Assembly: GCF_017168335.1 (NCBI RefSeq)
Contig: NZ_JABFAU010000004.1
Coordinates: forward strand, 222,813-286,812
Length of the DNA stretch: 64,000 bases
DNA from: Rhodococcus sp. KRD162
GTDB lineage: Bacteria > Actinomycetota > Actinomycetes > Mycobacteriales > Mycobacteriaceae
Direction of reading: 5' to 3'
Of the stretch, positions 43,570 through 51,969 are shown piece after piece (the stretch's first letter is position 1; every line of letters starts with the position of its first letter). A program made the translations under genes and the position numbers. The notes beneath the pieces are model-generated. The model had not been told where the DNA came from. It made no database searches and worked only from the letters and a program-made list of their open reading frames with translations.

Positions 43570-43884
43570 TTAGTCCGTGCGCCGGATCGTGAACGGGTCG
43601 GCCAGGGGCCATCCACCGGCGGCGAGATTGGCGCGTACCCGGTCGATGTCTTCCTCGCGGGGCATTTCGTTGGTGATCTTGGTGATGGTGACCGAGATGC
43701 CTGCCTTGTCGGCGGGCAATCGGCCGTCGGCGATGAGAGCGTCCATCACCGACTGCACCTCCTCCTCGGACAGTCGCCGAGTCAGAATGGCCAGCAGAGG
43801 TATGTAGTCCGATTCGGGCACTCCGTCGGGATACCCACCGCGAAGCCATCCGACGATCGAGTGGAGGAAAGACGGTACCGGCAT
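43570..43884 (-). CDS. DUF3349 protein (copy 1)
   Basis: A 104-aa protein of the actinobacterial DUF3349 family (M. tuberculosis Rv0543c, also beside menE and pitA). Conserved segments are HSIVGWLRGGYPDGVPESDYIPLLAIL and RVRANLAAGGWPLADP. The fold is a small helical protein; the role is unknown. Its start is 3 bases from the stop of its paralogue upstream, so the two are co-translated. The two copies share LRxGYPxGVP and LAAGGWPLADP but are otherwise divergent. Confidence 0.85.
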   Translation of the reverse strand: MPVPSFLHSIVGWLRGGYPDGVPESDYIPLLAILTRRLSEEEVQSVMDALIADGRLPADKAGISVTITKITNEMPREEDIDRVRANLAAGGWPLADPFTIRRTD

Positions 43885-43887
43885 CGA

Positions 43888-44217
43888 TTACAGGGCGGCC
43901 GGATCCGCCAGTGGCCAGCCACCGGCTGCCAGACGCGCCGAGACCCGGGCGATGTCCTCGGCCGTCGGCTCGGCGTCGATCTGGTCGCGGATGTACGTGG
44001 CTATCTCTCCGGGTGGAATTGCACCGTGGTCCAGTGCTCCGGTGGCGGGAGAGACGAGTTCCAGGACTACCTCCTGTACCTGCGCGTCGGTCAGTGCCGC
44101 GCGGCGCAGCAGTGCCACGAGCGGAAATCGATCCTTGGGCGGCACGCCCTCGGGGTAGCCGGCTCGGAGCCATTCGAGCACCGATGACGGGAAGGTGCTC
44201 TTCCTAGGGTCGGTCAT
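43888..44217 (-). CDS. DUF3349 protein (copy 2)
   Basis: A 109-aa paralogue of the neighbouring DUF3349 gene: LEWLRAGYPEGVPPKDRFPLVALLRR and RVSARLAAGGWPLADPAAL. A middle insertion (VSPATGALDHGAIPPGEIATYIRDQIDA) distinguishes it. The function is unknown. It lies between the small membrane protein gene and copy 1, and is probably transcribed from the pitA promoter together with them. The duplication is ancient judging from divergence. Confidence 0.85.
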   Translation of the reverse strand: MTDPRKSTFPSSVLEWLRAGYPEGVPPKDRFPLVALLRRAALTDAQVQEVVLELVSPATGALDHGAIPPGEIATYIRDQIDAEPTAEDIARVSARLAAGGWPLADPAAL

Positions 44218-44241
44218 GTCGACAACAGTCCTTTTCGCGGG

Positions 44242-44529
44242 TCAGAAGACGGTGATACCGAACGAGCTGTTCAAGAAGTCCTTCATGATGAAGGCGATTC
44301 CGGCCACGATGGCCACGATGACGACGGCGAAGCACGTGATCGCTGCGGCAGTGGCCAAGGCGGGTCGAGCGACGCGAGTGGTGCCGGTTGCCGCGGCCTC
44401 GTCCGAGGGCTCGCCGACGGACAGTGCCTTGAGCCCGAACGCGAAGATCGCGGGTAGTCCTGCGCCGAGGAGCAGGCCGACGAGAACGACCTGCCAGAGC
44501 GAGTCGAGAGTGTGTTTCAGAGTGTCCAT
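44242..44529 (-). CDS. small two-helix membrane protein next to pitA
   Basis: A 95-aa protein with helices LWQVVLVGLLLGAGLPAIFAFGLKAL and LATAAAITCFAVVIVAIVAGIAFIM. A similar small membrane gene (Rv0544c) follows pitA in M. tuberculosis. It starts 8 bases after the pitA stop, so it is in the same transcript. It may assist the phosphate transporter, but nothing in the sequence proves this. Confidence 0.8.
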   Translation of the reverse strand: MDTLKHTLDSLWQVVLVGLLLGAGLPAIFAFGLKALSVGEPSDEAAATGTTRVARPALATAAAITCFAVVIVAIVAGIAFIMKDFLNSSFGITVF

Positions 44530-44536
44530 GAGTGCA

Positions 44537-45727
44537 TCAGACCTTCAGGGGAGAGTCGGAATCGGTCGGGGCCGGGACGAGTCCGCCGTCCCATTCCGCG
44601 TTGACGTTGCGCGGATCGACGGGCTGACGGCGAGACCGGATGTACATGAACGCGGCGAGCGCCACGAGGATGGCGAAGACGATCAGGATTCCCGGTAGTC
44701 CGCCGATCGTGTGGGCGAGCAACCAACACGCGGCCCCGACCACGCCTGCGAGGGGCAGGGTGATGACCCAGGCGACGGCCATGCGGCCCGCGACGTTCCA
44801 GCGCACGGCTGCGCCCGGCTTGCCGAGCCCTGACCCGAGAATCGAGCCGGTGGCGACCTGCGTGGTCGACAGCGGAAGACCGAGGTGGCTCGAGGTGAGA
44901 ATGATCGCTGCCGAGGAGGCTTCGGCGGCCATGCCCTGCGGTGCCGCGATCTCGACCAAGCCCTTGCCCAGGGTACGGATGACCCGCCAGCCGCCGAGGT
45001 AGGTGCCGAGGGCGATCGCCAGGGCACAGCTGAACTTGACCCACAGCGGCATGTCCGAATCGGGGGAAACGGTGCCGTAGGCGACCAGTGCCAGGAAGAT
45101 GACCCCCATCGTCTTCTGGGCGTCGTTGGTTCCGTGTGCGAGGGAGACCAGCGACGCGGAGCCGATCTGTCCCCAGCGGAATCCGCGCTCCCTGGACTTC
45201 TCGGGGACGGAGGCGGTGATGCGGTAGATGACCCAGGTGCCGACGGTGGCGATGAGCCCGGCCACGATCGGGGCGAGTACGGCGGGCAGCACGATCTTGG
45301 TCCAGACTCCGTCCCAGACGACGCCGCTGGTGCCCAGGCCCGCCACGGCGGCACCGATCAAGCCGCCGAACAGTGCGTGCGAGGAGCTGGAGGGAATGCC
45401 GAGCAGCCAGGTAGCGAGGTTCCAGAGGATGCCGCCGACGAGTCCGGCGAAGATGATGGTGAGGAGTTCTCCGCCGCCGGTGTCGCCGAGATCGACGATG
45501 CCTTTCGCGACGGTTGCGGCAACCTCCACGGACAGGAATGCGCCGGCCAGATTGAGGACGGCAGACAGGGCGACCGCAACTTTCGGCGGGAGTGCACCGG
45601 TTGCGATCGACGTCGCCATGGCGTTGGCGGTGTCATGGAAACCGTTGGTGAAGTCGAATGCGAGTGCAGTCACGACCACCACGAGAAGTACGAGGAATTC
45701 AGCGCTCACGGTGAAATTGTGGGACAC
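44537..45727 (-). CDS. pitA: low-affinity inorganic phosphate transporter (Pit family)
   Basis: A 396-aa, 10-12-helix H+-coupled metal-phosphate symporter. The two signature repeats are intact: FDFTNGFHDTANAMATSIATGAL near the N-terminus and LAHGTNDAQKTMGVIFLAL mid-protein. The N-terminal start at 45727 (GTG) gives MSHNFTVSAEFLVLLVVVV. It is first in an operon with the small membrane protein and two DUF3349 genes. The 183-base divergent gap upstream (45728-45910) is relatively AT-rich with a TTTTTGCCGTATAT stretch and may hold both promoters. Confidence 0.92.
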   Translation of the reverse strand: MSHNFTVSAEFLVLLVVVVTALAFDFTNGFHDTANAMATSIATGALPPKVAVALSAVLNLAGAFLSVEVAATVAKGIVDLGDTGGGELLTIIFAGLVGGILWNLATWLLGIPSSSSHALFGGLIGAAVAGLGTSGVVWDGVWTKIVLPAVLAPIVAGLIATVGTWVIYRITASVPEKSRERGFRWGQIGSASLVSLAHGTNDAQKTMGVIFLALVAYGTVSPDSDMPLWVKFSCALAIALGTYLGGWRVIRTLGKGLVEIAAPQGMAAEASSAAIILTSSHLGLPLSTTQVATGSILGSGLGKPGAAVRWNVAGRMAVAWVITLPLAGVVGAACWLLAHTIGGLPGILIVFAILVALAAFMYIRSRRQPVDPRNVNAEWDGGLVPAPTDSDSPLKV

Positions 45728-45910
45728 GAACGGCGATCGTCGAAGACCTCGTACGAACTGTTCTTCCGGGGGCGATCGGAATTTGTCGCTCGTTCGGTTT
45801 CTGTGAATCTTTTTGCCGTATATGCCTCATTTTTCGAGGTTCGACGGAGGTGACCCGACTCCCTGAATCGGGGCACTGTGGAACAGTGGGACACCGTGAA
45901 GGGATCGGGC

Positions 45911-47245
45911 ATGGACGATGCGGTGTCGGCCGCTCTGTCGTACTTCGATTCGGTCGATCCCGCACTCGCTGCCGACGCGCGCCTTGGGTGGGATGCTCTG
46001 GTCGCAGTATCTGCTCCGGCCGGTCCGACGCAACATTCCGTGCAGACGTTTCTCTGGGTTCATCTACGGCACCTGGCGGAGGGGCCCGATCGCGGCGTCG
46101 AGATCGCCCGAGCACTCGGTGAACTGCTCGAGCGGCTCGGACGCATCGGCTACGCCGAGATCGCCCGAAGCGCCGTCACCGAGGATCTCGTCCGAACAGC
46201 CGACGACGCGGTGTGGTTGCAGAGGTATCGAGCGGCGACCGAGCAGTCGGGCATCGGTGCTGTGGACACCGAATTGGTGACCTGGCAGGACCTCCCGACC
46301 GGCACCGAGCGTTCCATCGTCGAGAAGATCGGCGAGACGCTGGAAGTGGCCACTATCGCTGGTGAGTTCGAGCCGTCGAAGCCGGGTGGACGCCCGCTCG
46401 GCGTCGACGCTCTGGCCACGCGTCGACGCGGCGTCACCGACGCGGTGCTCACGTCCGATCGCGGCAGGAACGAGGCCGAGGCCGTCCTTCTCGAACAACT
46501 CCTCGACCACCGCATAGAACTGTGGAGCAGCTACAGCGAACCGCGCGCCGAGCTCTATCTCGGGTTGCGTGATGCTCTGCACGACGCCGCGCAGCCGATG
46601 TACGGCTGCGTGCGTAGGCTCGAGAGCTTCATCGGCTGTATCGGGGACGGCGTCCCGTTGACCGACTCGGGGTACCTTCCGAACGATGTGGTGGCGCGTA
46701 TCGCGTCCACGGTGTTTCCCCCGGCCGAACGTCCCCTGACGGTCGGCCGGGAACTCGATACCGAGAAAGTCCTCACGCTTCGACGCCTCCTGATGCGCGT
46801 GCGTCTGCTGCGTCGTTCGGCGGGGCGGGTCGTTCCCACTGCCCGCACCCGGCGGCTCAGTTCCGACGGGCTGTGGCGGGTACTGACGGCCGGGATCGTC
46901 GGCACCGAATATCACCCGGACGCCATCGCCGCGGAGGTCGTTCTCGCCCGCATGATCGTCGGGCACGATGCTGCGGATGTCGAGGCCACCGCCGATGACC
47001 TGGCGCGGCTGTTGCGCGCCGAGGGCTGGACCCATGCCGGTGCGGAGCCCGCTGCAGAACATGCCGCCCCGCTCGCTCGGGCACTGGTCACCGAGCTCGG
47101 AGCGCTCGGCGCGTTCGAGTTGCCACAATCCGCGCCCGTGTCGACGCCGGAGTCGCTCGGTGCGCTCGCGACCGATGAGGGCAAGCGGCTCGCCGCCGCT
47201 GTGTTGCGACATCGATTGCTACACACTCGGTATCCGTCCGTGTGA
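45911..47245 (+). CDS. uncharacterised 444-aa protein
   Basis: The family is not recognised with confidence. A central module (IGDGVPLTDSGYLPNDVVARI … LRRLLMRVRLLRRSAGRVVPTARTRRL) resembles a conserved region found at the C-terminus of actinobacterial proteins annotated with pRiA4b ORF-3-like domains, perhaps a winged-helix. The rest is helical and Ala/Glu/Arg-rich, without signal peptide or membrane segments. ATG 45911 follows GAAGGGATC; an in-frame GTG at 45878 adds 11 codons. It stands alone between pitA (divergent) and the EAL gene. Confidence 0.7.
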   Translation: MDDAVSAALSYFDSVDPALAADARLGWDALVAVSAPAGPTQHSVQTFLWVHLRHLAEGPDRGVEIARALGELLERLGRIGYAEIARSAVTEDLVRTADDAVWLQRYRAATEQSGIGAVDTELVTWQDLPTGTERSIVEKIGETLEVATIAGEFEPSKPGGRPLGVDALATRRRGVTDAVLTSDRGRNEAEAVLLEQLLDHRIELWSSYSEPRAELYLGLRDALHDAAQPMYGCVRRLESFIGCIGDGVPLTDSGYLPNDVVARIASTVFPPAERPLTVGRELDTEKVLTLRRLLMRVRLLRRSAGRVVPTARTRRLSSDGLWRVLTAGIVGTEYHPDAIAAEVVLARMIVGHDAADVEATADDLARLLRAEGWTHAGAEPAAEHAAPLARALVTELGALGAFELPQSAPVSTPESLGALATDEGKRLAAAVLRHRLLHTRYPSV

Positions 47246-47344
47246 CGGATCGGAGATGGACTGGGGGTCGAATCTCCCGTTCTCTCCCGGTTAAGCTCAC
47301 CTGGAACCGATTCCTCAACGGGCTCGGGTGGCGCGTGCAAGGAG

Positions 47345-48631
47345 ATGCCGGTGGATGGTGAGGTCGCGGACAGCGCGCGCTCCCAGTCTCGGCGTCAGAG
47401 CGACTCTGCCCGCCGCTATCTCGATTTCGAGGCCACGACGCCTGCTCTGCGGTCGACGGTCGAATTCGCCGCACGAAGCGTCGGCTTCGCTATCGCCCAG
47501 CTCAACGTGCTCGACGAAGACACGCAGTACACCCTGGTCAATATAGGTGGACCACCGGTGTCGACCGTCGTGCGGTCCGAGACTCTGTGCGATGACGTGG
47601 TCCGCACCGGAGAGCCCGCTGTGGTGGCTCACGGACGCATCCACGCCACCACCCGGCAACGCGCAATCCTCGACGACAACGGCATCGAGTCGTATGCATC
47701 TGTCCCGCTGCGGGGGCGCGAAGGCCTGGTGATCGGCACCCTCTGTCTGCTCGATCGCACACCGCACTCGCTCTCGGACGAGCAGATGCAGGAACTCGAA
47801 CAGTTCGCGTCGGTGCTCGAGGAACAGCTCGACCTGCATCGCCGGGTCGGATCGAGCGTGATTCGCCTCGGCAGTGACAACGACATCGCCGATTCCATCG
47901 CCGACGGTCACATCGTGCCCTGGTTTCAATCGATCGTGGATCTGCGGACCGAGCAGATCGTGGGCTTCGAGGCGTTGGCTCGCTGGCACCACCCGACGCG
48001 GGGGATGGTGGTACCTGCAGATTTCGTTCCGTTCGCCGAGTCCAGTGAACTGATCATCGACGTCGACCTCAGTGTGCTCACCCAGGCAGCGATAGAGATG
48101 AAGAAGTGGCACGTCCACCGTCCGGACCTGCGGCTGACCGTCAACATCTCCGGACGACACCTTGCGCACCCGGACGGGGTCACGCAGTTGGAGCGCGCCA
48201 TCGCGTCCTCGGGGGTGTCTCCGTCGTCGATCTCCCTCGAACTCACCGAAACCACAGCCGTGACGCCGGGTCCATTGCTGCGCAAGCACATCGACGAGGT
48301 GCATCGATTGGGCTTCCGGGTGTTGCTCGACGATTTCGGTTCCGGCTGGTCCTCTCTGGAACGGCTGGTGACACTGCAGCCGGACGGGATCAAGATCGAC
48401 GGGCACCTGACGCGTTTCGTCGACACCGTTGCCGGACGGGCGATGATCAGGTCGCTGGCGGGAGTGGCGAAGGACCTCGACCTCTCGATGATCGTGGAAG
48501 GCATCGAAAGCCGCGAACAGGCCGATGCCGTACTCGAACTCGGGTGCACCCTCGCGCAGGGCTATCTGTGGTCGCGGCCGCGGTCCGCCGCCGCGGTGTT
48601 GCGCACGGTCGCCGACGGCGGCCCGATCTAG
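47345..48631 (+). CDS. GAF–EAL cyclic-di-GMP phosphodiesterase
   Basis: A 428-aa cytosolic protein. The GAF sensor domain covers about residues 30-165 (FAIAQLNVLDEDTQYTLV … YASVPLRGREGLVIGTLCLLD). The EAL domain covers about 180-425 with all catalytic motifs: FEALARW, TVNISGRHL, LELTET, LLDDFGSGWSS, IKIDGHLTRFV and IVEGIES. It should hydrolyse c-di-GMP to pGpG under control of a GAF ligand. The start at ATG 47345 is the first clear one. Its stop overlaps that of the convergent VOC gene (CTAG). A GGDEF cyclase lies 600 bases further. Confidence 0.88.
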   Translation: MPVDGEVADSARSQSRRQSDSARRYLDFEATTPALRSTVEFAARSVGFAIAQLNVLDEDTQYTLVNIGGPPVSTVVRSETLCDDVVRTGEPAVVAHGRIHATTRQRAILDDNGIESYASVPLRGREGLVIGTLCLLDRTPHSLSDEQMQELEQFASVLEEQLDLHRRVGSSVIRLGSDNDIADSIADGHIVPWFQSIVDLRTEQIVGFEALARWHHPTRGMVVPADFVPFAESSELIIDVDLSVLTQAAIEMKKWHVHRPDLRLTVNISGRHLAHPDGVTQLERAIASSGVSPSSISLELTETTAVTPGPLLRKHIDEVHRLGFRVLLDDFGSGWSSLERLVTLQPDGIKIDGHLTRFVDTVAGRAMIRSLAGVAKDLDLSMIVEGIESREQADAVLELGCTLAQGYLWSRPRSAAAVLRTVADGGPI

Positions 48632-49011
48632 CGGGTATCGCGGCGGAGCGGGTGATCGTGCGGGACCTGCACCAACACGATCGGAATCCCGTCCGGATCC
48701 TCTGTCCACATCTCGATCAGGCCCCACGGCTCGGTTCTGGCCTCGCGGGTGATCGGGATCCCGGCAGCGGTCAATTCGGCCGCGGCCGAGTCGATGTCGC
48801 GCACCTGCAGCCACAGTGCCCCGGAGAACGACCCGTGCGCGTCGTCACTGCGATGGTGAGCGGCGATCTCGAGTAGGCTCTGGCCCGCGAAAAACACCGT
48901 TCCACCGGGATATTCGCGGCACACTGCCAGCGACAGGCCGTCTCGATAGAACTCGACGGTCGTGCGGTAGTCGACCGGGCGCAGAATCGTTCGAGCAGCG
49001 AGGATGTCCAC
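48628..49011 (-). CDS. VOC-family (glyoxalase/bleomycin-resistance-like) protein
   Basis: A 127-aa single-domain vicinal-oxygen-chelate protein: ILRPVDYRTTVEFYRDGLSLAVCREYPGGTVFFAGQSLLEI and GALWLQVRDIDSAAAELTAAGIPITREARTEPWGLIEMWTEDPDGIPIVLVQ. A metal glutamate (IEMW, DPDG) is in place. The substrate is unknown. The frame stays open through the upstream repeat array, so automatic start calling would extend it falsely; GTG 49011 is the likely start, with ATG 49038 as alternative. The whole 32-bp repeat array lies in its 5' region. Confidence 0.8.
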   Translation of the reverse strand: MDILAARTILRPVDYRTTVEFYRDGLSLAVCREYPGGTVFFAGQSLLEIAAHHRSDDAHGSFSGALWLQVRDIDSAAAELTAAGIPITREARTEPWGLIEMWTEDPDGIPIVLVQVPHDHPLRRDTR

Positions 49012-49025
49012 CCCGCATGAATACC

Positions 49026-49225
49026 ACGTACCGCCCATCGTCGTTCCGCAGGCTCCACGTACCGCCAATGGTCGTTCCGCAGGCTCCACTCCTGCCCGCA
49101 TGGTCGTTCCGCAGGCTCCACTCCTGCCCGCATGGTCGTTCCGCAGGCTCCACTCCTGCCCGCATGGTCGTTCCGCAGGCTCCACTCCTGCCCGCATGGT
49201 CGTTCCGCAGGCTCCACTCCTGCCC
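49026..49225. repeat. 32-bp tandem repeat array; dispersed family, locus 2
   Basis: Five exact copies of the same 25-bp core as at 22063 (49071-49095, 49103-49127, 49135-49159, 49167-49191, 49199-49223) with 7-base spacers CCGCATG. A sixth, degenerate copy at 49040-49058 ends in CACGTACCGCC instead of CTCCTGC. CACGTACCGCC also occurs at 49026-49036. Because the period is 32, all three minus frames stay open. The array fills the 222-base gap between the VOC and GGDEF genes (both minus) and abuts the GGDEF stop. Confidence 0.92.
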
Positions 49226-49233
49226 CCAACGGG

Positions 49234-50355
49234 TCAGAGTTCGCTCTTGACCACCCGATCGCCGCCGGCGGCCTTGGCCTCGTACATCAGCGAGTCCGCT
49301 ACCCGCGTTGCGCGCGTGCCGATGTCGACGTTCTGGTCCCACAGCGCCGAATCCCAATACACGATCGCAGCCCCGATGCTCACCGTCACTGCGACGGTGT
49401 CCGCCGGGTCGCGTAGGGCTCTGCGTATTCCGTGGATCAACGCGTCGATGTGCAGCCGTGACGTCGACACCACGGCGAGGTACTCCTCACCGCCCGTGCG
49501 GGCGAGGACCCCGTACTCGCCGACGTGGGACGCGAGCCGCTCGGCGATTCGCACGATCACCGCGTCCCCCTCTTCGTGCCCGAATTCGTCGTTGACGGAT
49601 TTGAATCGGTCGATGTCCACCGCCAGCACTGCGACACATCGATCGGTCTGACGGCCGAGCGACCACACGTCGTCGACCGCGCTGTCGAGCCCGCGACGAT
49701 TGAGCAGGCCGGTGAGCGGGTCGAGGCGAGACCTGCGCGCGTCCTCGGACAGGACGGTGACCAACAGATGCGAGGTCGCGGGAACTCCGGCAACGATGAG
49801 CAGAACGACGTTGACTCGAAGCACCGTGGACGCGAGGTCTGCTCGATCCGCGTCGTACGTGGCGATCGCGACCACCGCGATGATCGTCGTCGCGAACAGC
49901 AGATGCGCCAGCAGCCACCGTGGGCTGAGGAAGAAGACGAAGAACATTCCGACGACCGCGAACAACACGCAGGTCAACAATGCGTCGCCCGGCGGACTCA
50001 ACGCCAACGTGGACGCGGTGCCGAGGTCGGCGTACACCCCGAACGCGACGACGCCGCGGCGGCCCGGGAACGGTTTGATCAACCACGCGGTGCCTACCAC
50101 CACGGACGAGACCACCAGGATCGCTTTCCAGGCGACGGCGGGCGGGCTGTGGTTCGTGTCCGAGGAGAACAGCGAGATGACAGCCAGCAGCCCGAAGTCG
50201 AACGTCGAGATCGCGAGCACCAGCCGGATGGGCTCACCCGCAGGGTGAGAGCGCTGGAAGTCGGCCATCCAGCGATAGTCGAACGGCCGCACCACCCACG
50301 CCCGCAGGGTGCGTGCAGTGCTGTCGCGGCGTCCGCGACCGACGTTCGAATTCAC
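49234..50355 (-). CDS. membrane-bound GGDEF diguanylate cyclase
   Basis: A 373-aa c-di-GMP synthase. Six or so N-terminal helices (about 45-195; e.g. ISTFDFGLLAVISLFS, AWKAILVVSSVVVGTAWLI, GMFFVFFLSPRWLLAHLLFATTIIAVVAIAT) form an integral-membrane sensor. The GGDEF domain (about 205-370) shows RLDPLTGLLNRRG, AVDIDRFKSVNDEFGHEEGDAVI and an intact active site GGEEY. No RxxD inhibitory site precedes it. It probably opposes the neighbouring EAL protein. ATG 50355 start; 9 bases from the stop of menB. Confidence 0.9.
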   Translation of the reverse strand: MNSNVGRGRRDSTARTLRAWVVRPFDYRWMADFQRSHPAGEPIRLVLAISTFDFGLLAVISLFSSDTNHSPPAVAWKAILVVSSVVVGTAWLIKPFPGRRGVVAFGVYADLGTASTLALSPPGDALLTCVLFAVVGMFFVFFLSPRWLLAHLLFATTIIAVVAIATYDADRADLASTVLRVNVVLLIVAGVPATSHLLVTVLSEDARRSRLDPLTGLLNRRGLDSAVDDVWSLGRQTDRCVAVLAVDIDRFKSVNDEFGHEEGDAVIVRIAERLASHVGEYGVLARTGGEEYLAVVSTSRLHIDALIHGIRRALRDPADTVAVTVSIGAAIVYWDSALWDQNVDIGTRATRVADSLMYEAKAAGGDRVVKSEL

Positions 50356-50364
50356 TCGGTCGTT

Positions 50365-51258
50365 TCAGAAATAACGGGGGAACGGTGACCAATCGGGCTC
50401 GCGCTTGTCGAGAAACGCATCCCGACCCTCGACTGCCTCGTCTGTCATGTAGGCCAGACGGGTCGCTTCACCGGCGAACAGTTGCTGACCCACCAGGCCG
50501 TCGTCCTGCAAGTTGAAGGCGTACTTCAACATTCGCTGCGCCTGCGGCGACTTGGCGTTGATCTTCGCAGCCCACTCGATGGCGGTGTTCTCGAGCTCTG
50601 CGTGATCGACCACCTTGTTCACCGCGCCCATGCGGTGCATCTCCTCGGCCGTGTACGTCTCGCCCAGGAAGAATATTTCTCGGGCGAACTTCTGACCGAC
50701 CATCTTCGCCAGATACGCACTGCCGTAGCCGCCGTCGAAGCTGCCGACATCGGCGTCGGTCTGCTTGAACCGCGCGTGCTCGCGGCTCGCGAGCGTCAGA
50801 TCGCACACCACGTGCAGACTGTGTCCTCCGCCTGCCGCCCAGCCGTTGACCAGGCAGATTACCACTTTGGGCATGAAGCGAATCAGGCGCTGCACCTCGA
50901 GAATGTGCAGACGTCCTGCCCGGGCCCGGTCGACCGTATCGGCCGTTTCACCCTCCGCGTATTGGTAACCGCTCCGTCCGCGGATGCGCTGATCGCCGCC
51001 GGAGCAGAAGGCCCAACCGCCGTCCTTGCTGCTCGGGCCGTTTCCGGTGAGCAGGACCGTCCCCACATCGGAGCTCACCCGTGCGTGCTCGAGTGCGCGA
51101 TAGAGCTCGTCGACGGTGTGCGGCCGAAAGGCGTTGCGAATCTCGGGGCGATCGAACGCAACCCGGACGGTCGCGTCGGACACGTGCCGGTGATACGTGA
51201 TGTCGGTCAGATCCTCGAAGCCGGGAACGGGCAGCCACAGTTCTGGAGTGAAGGTCAC
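50365..51258 (-). CDS. menB: 1,4-dihydroxy-2-naphthoyl-CoA synthase
   Basis: MenB cyclises o-succinylbenzoyl-CoA to 1,4-dihydroxy-2-naphthoyl-CoA. The 297-aa crotonase-fold enzyme shows AFDRPEIRNAFRPHTVDEL, WAFCSGGDQRIRGRSGYQY, VNGWAAGGGHSLHVVCDLTLAS and the MenB-specific FKQTDADVGSFDGGYGSAYLAKMVG. GTG 51258 gives the standard start (TFTPELWLPVPGFEDLTDITYHR); the frame is open 40 codons further. It diverges from the thioesterase–menC pair across 78 bases. Confidence 0.95.
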   Translation of the reverse strand: MTFTPELWLPVPGFEDLTDITYHRHVSDATVRVAFDRPEIRNAFRPHTVDELYRALEHARVSSDVGTVLLTGNGPSSKDGGWAFCSGGDQRIRGRSGYQYAEGETADTVDRARAGRLHILEVQRLIRFMPKVVICLVNGWAAGGGHSLHVVCDLTLASREHARFKQTDADVGSFDGGYGSAYLAKMVGQKFAREIFFLGETYTAEEMHRMGAVNKVVDHAELENTAIEWAAKINAKSPQAQRMLKYAFNLQDDGLVGQQLFAGEATRLAYMTDEAVEGRDAFLDKREPDWSPFPRYF

Positions 51259-51336
51259 GGTCGTCAGCTTAGTGGCGACCGCTGCTGGATCAGGGCTGGG
51301 TCGGCACGGGCAGGTGGGGGCAGCTAGCGTGCAGTC

Positions 51337-51969
51337 ATGACCGACCCGATCGAACTCGACCGCGAGCATGACCATCACGGCGGCTTTCCGCGTTTCGTGC
51401 CTGCACAGGTGGGGCCGGAATACGGCCGGCTGCTGGAGGCGCTGCGCACGGTGCAGGATCTCGCGGTATCGACCTCGCTACCGGCCGATGTGACCGAGGC
51501 CGCGGCAGGCAAAGCCGAGGAACTGATCGAGCTCATGGCACCGCATGTGGTGGCCGAGGGGCAACAGACCGCCGGCCGAGTTCCTCGTCTGCCGGGGCGT
51601 GGTTCGTTGCTGATGCTGCCCTGGACCATCGAGCGGTTCGACGCCGAAGGGGTGCGGAGCCGGGGTGTGTTCCGCCGTTTCCATCTCGGTGGCAACGCGG
51701 CCGCTCACGGCGGCACCCTGCCGCTGCTGTTCGACGACCTCATGGGCCTGATCCAGCACGCCTACGGCCGACCCATAAGCCGGACGGCTTATCTGCACGT
51801 CAACTACCGCAAGGTGACTCCGCTGGACACCGAGCTGATCGTCGAGGGTGCGGTGGATCGGGTCGAAGGCCGCAAGGCGTTCATCACGGCTCGGTTGACC
51901 GATCTCGACGGCACTCTGCTCGCCGATTGTGAGGCGCTGATGGTGCAATTGCTCCCGGGACAGCAATGA
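51337..51969 (+). CDS. PaaI-type hotdog thioesterase, coupled to menC
   Basis: A 210-aa hotdog-fold thioesterase: RFHLGGNAAAHGGTLPLLFDDLMGLIQHAYGRPISRTAYLHVNYRKVTPLDTELIVEGAVDRVEGRK, with the HGG and D-x-x-x-G catalytic pattern of PaaI enzymes. An extra N-terminal helical region of about 90 residues is unusual. It overlaps menC by four bases (ATGA) and diverges from menB, so its natural candidate substrate is 1,4-dihydroxy-2-naphthoyl-CoA. Hydrolysis of that ester (the MenI step) is needed between MenB and MenA and is otherwise unassigned here. This role is inference from context. Confidence 0.8.
   Translation: MTDPIELDREHDHHGGFPRFVPAQVGPEYGRLLEALRTVQDLAVSTSLPADVTEAAAGKAEELIELMAPHVVAEGQQTAGRVPRLPGRGSLLMLPWTIERFDAEGVRSRGVFRRFHLGGNAAAHGGTLPLLFDDLMGLIQHAYGRPISRTAYLHVNYRKVTPLDTELIVEGAVDRVEGRKAFITARLTDLDGTLLADCEALMVQLLPGQQ

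Noticed and set aside
48628..49197. Longer VOC protein with an N-terminal repeat extension
   Set aside because: The extension is translation of the 32-bp repeat, which is open in all minus frames; the VOC domain itself begins near 49011.
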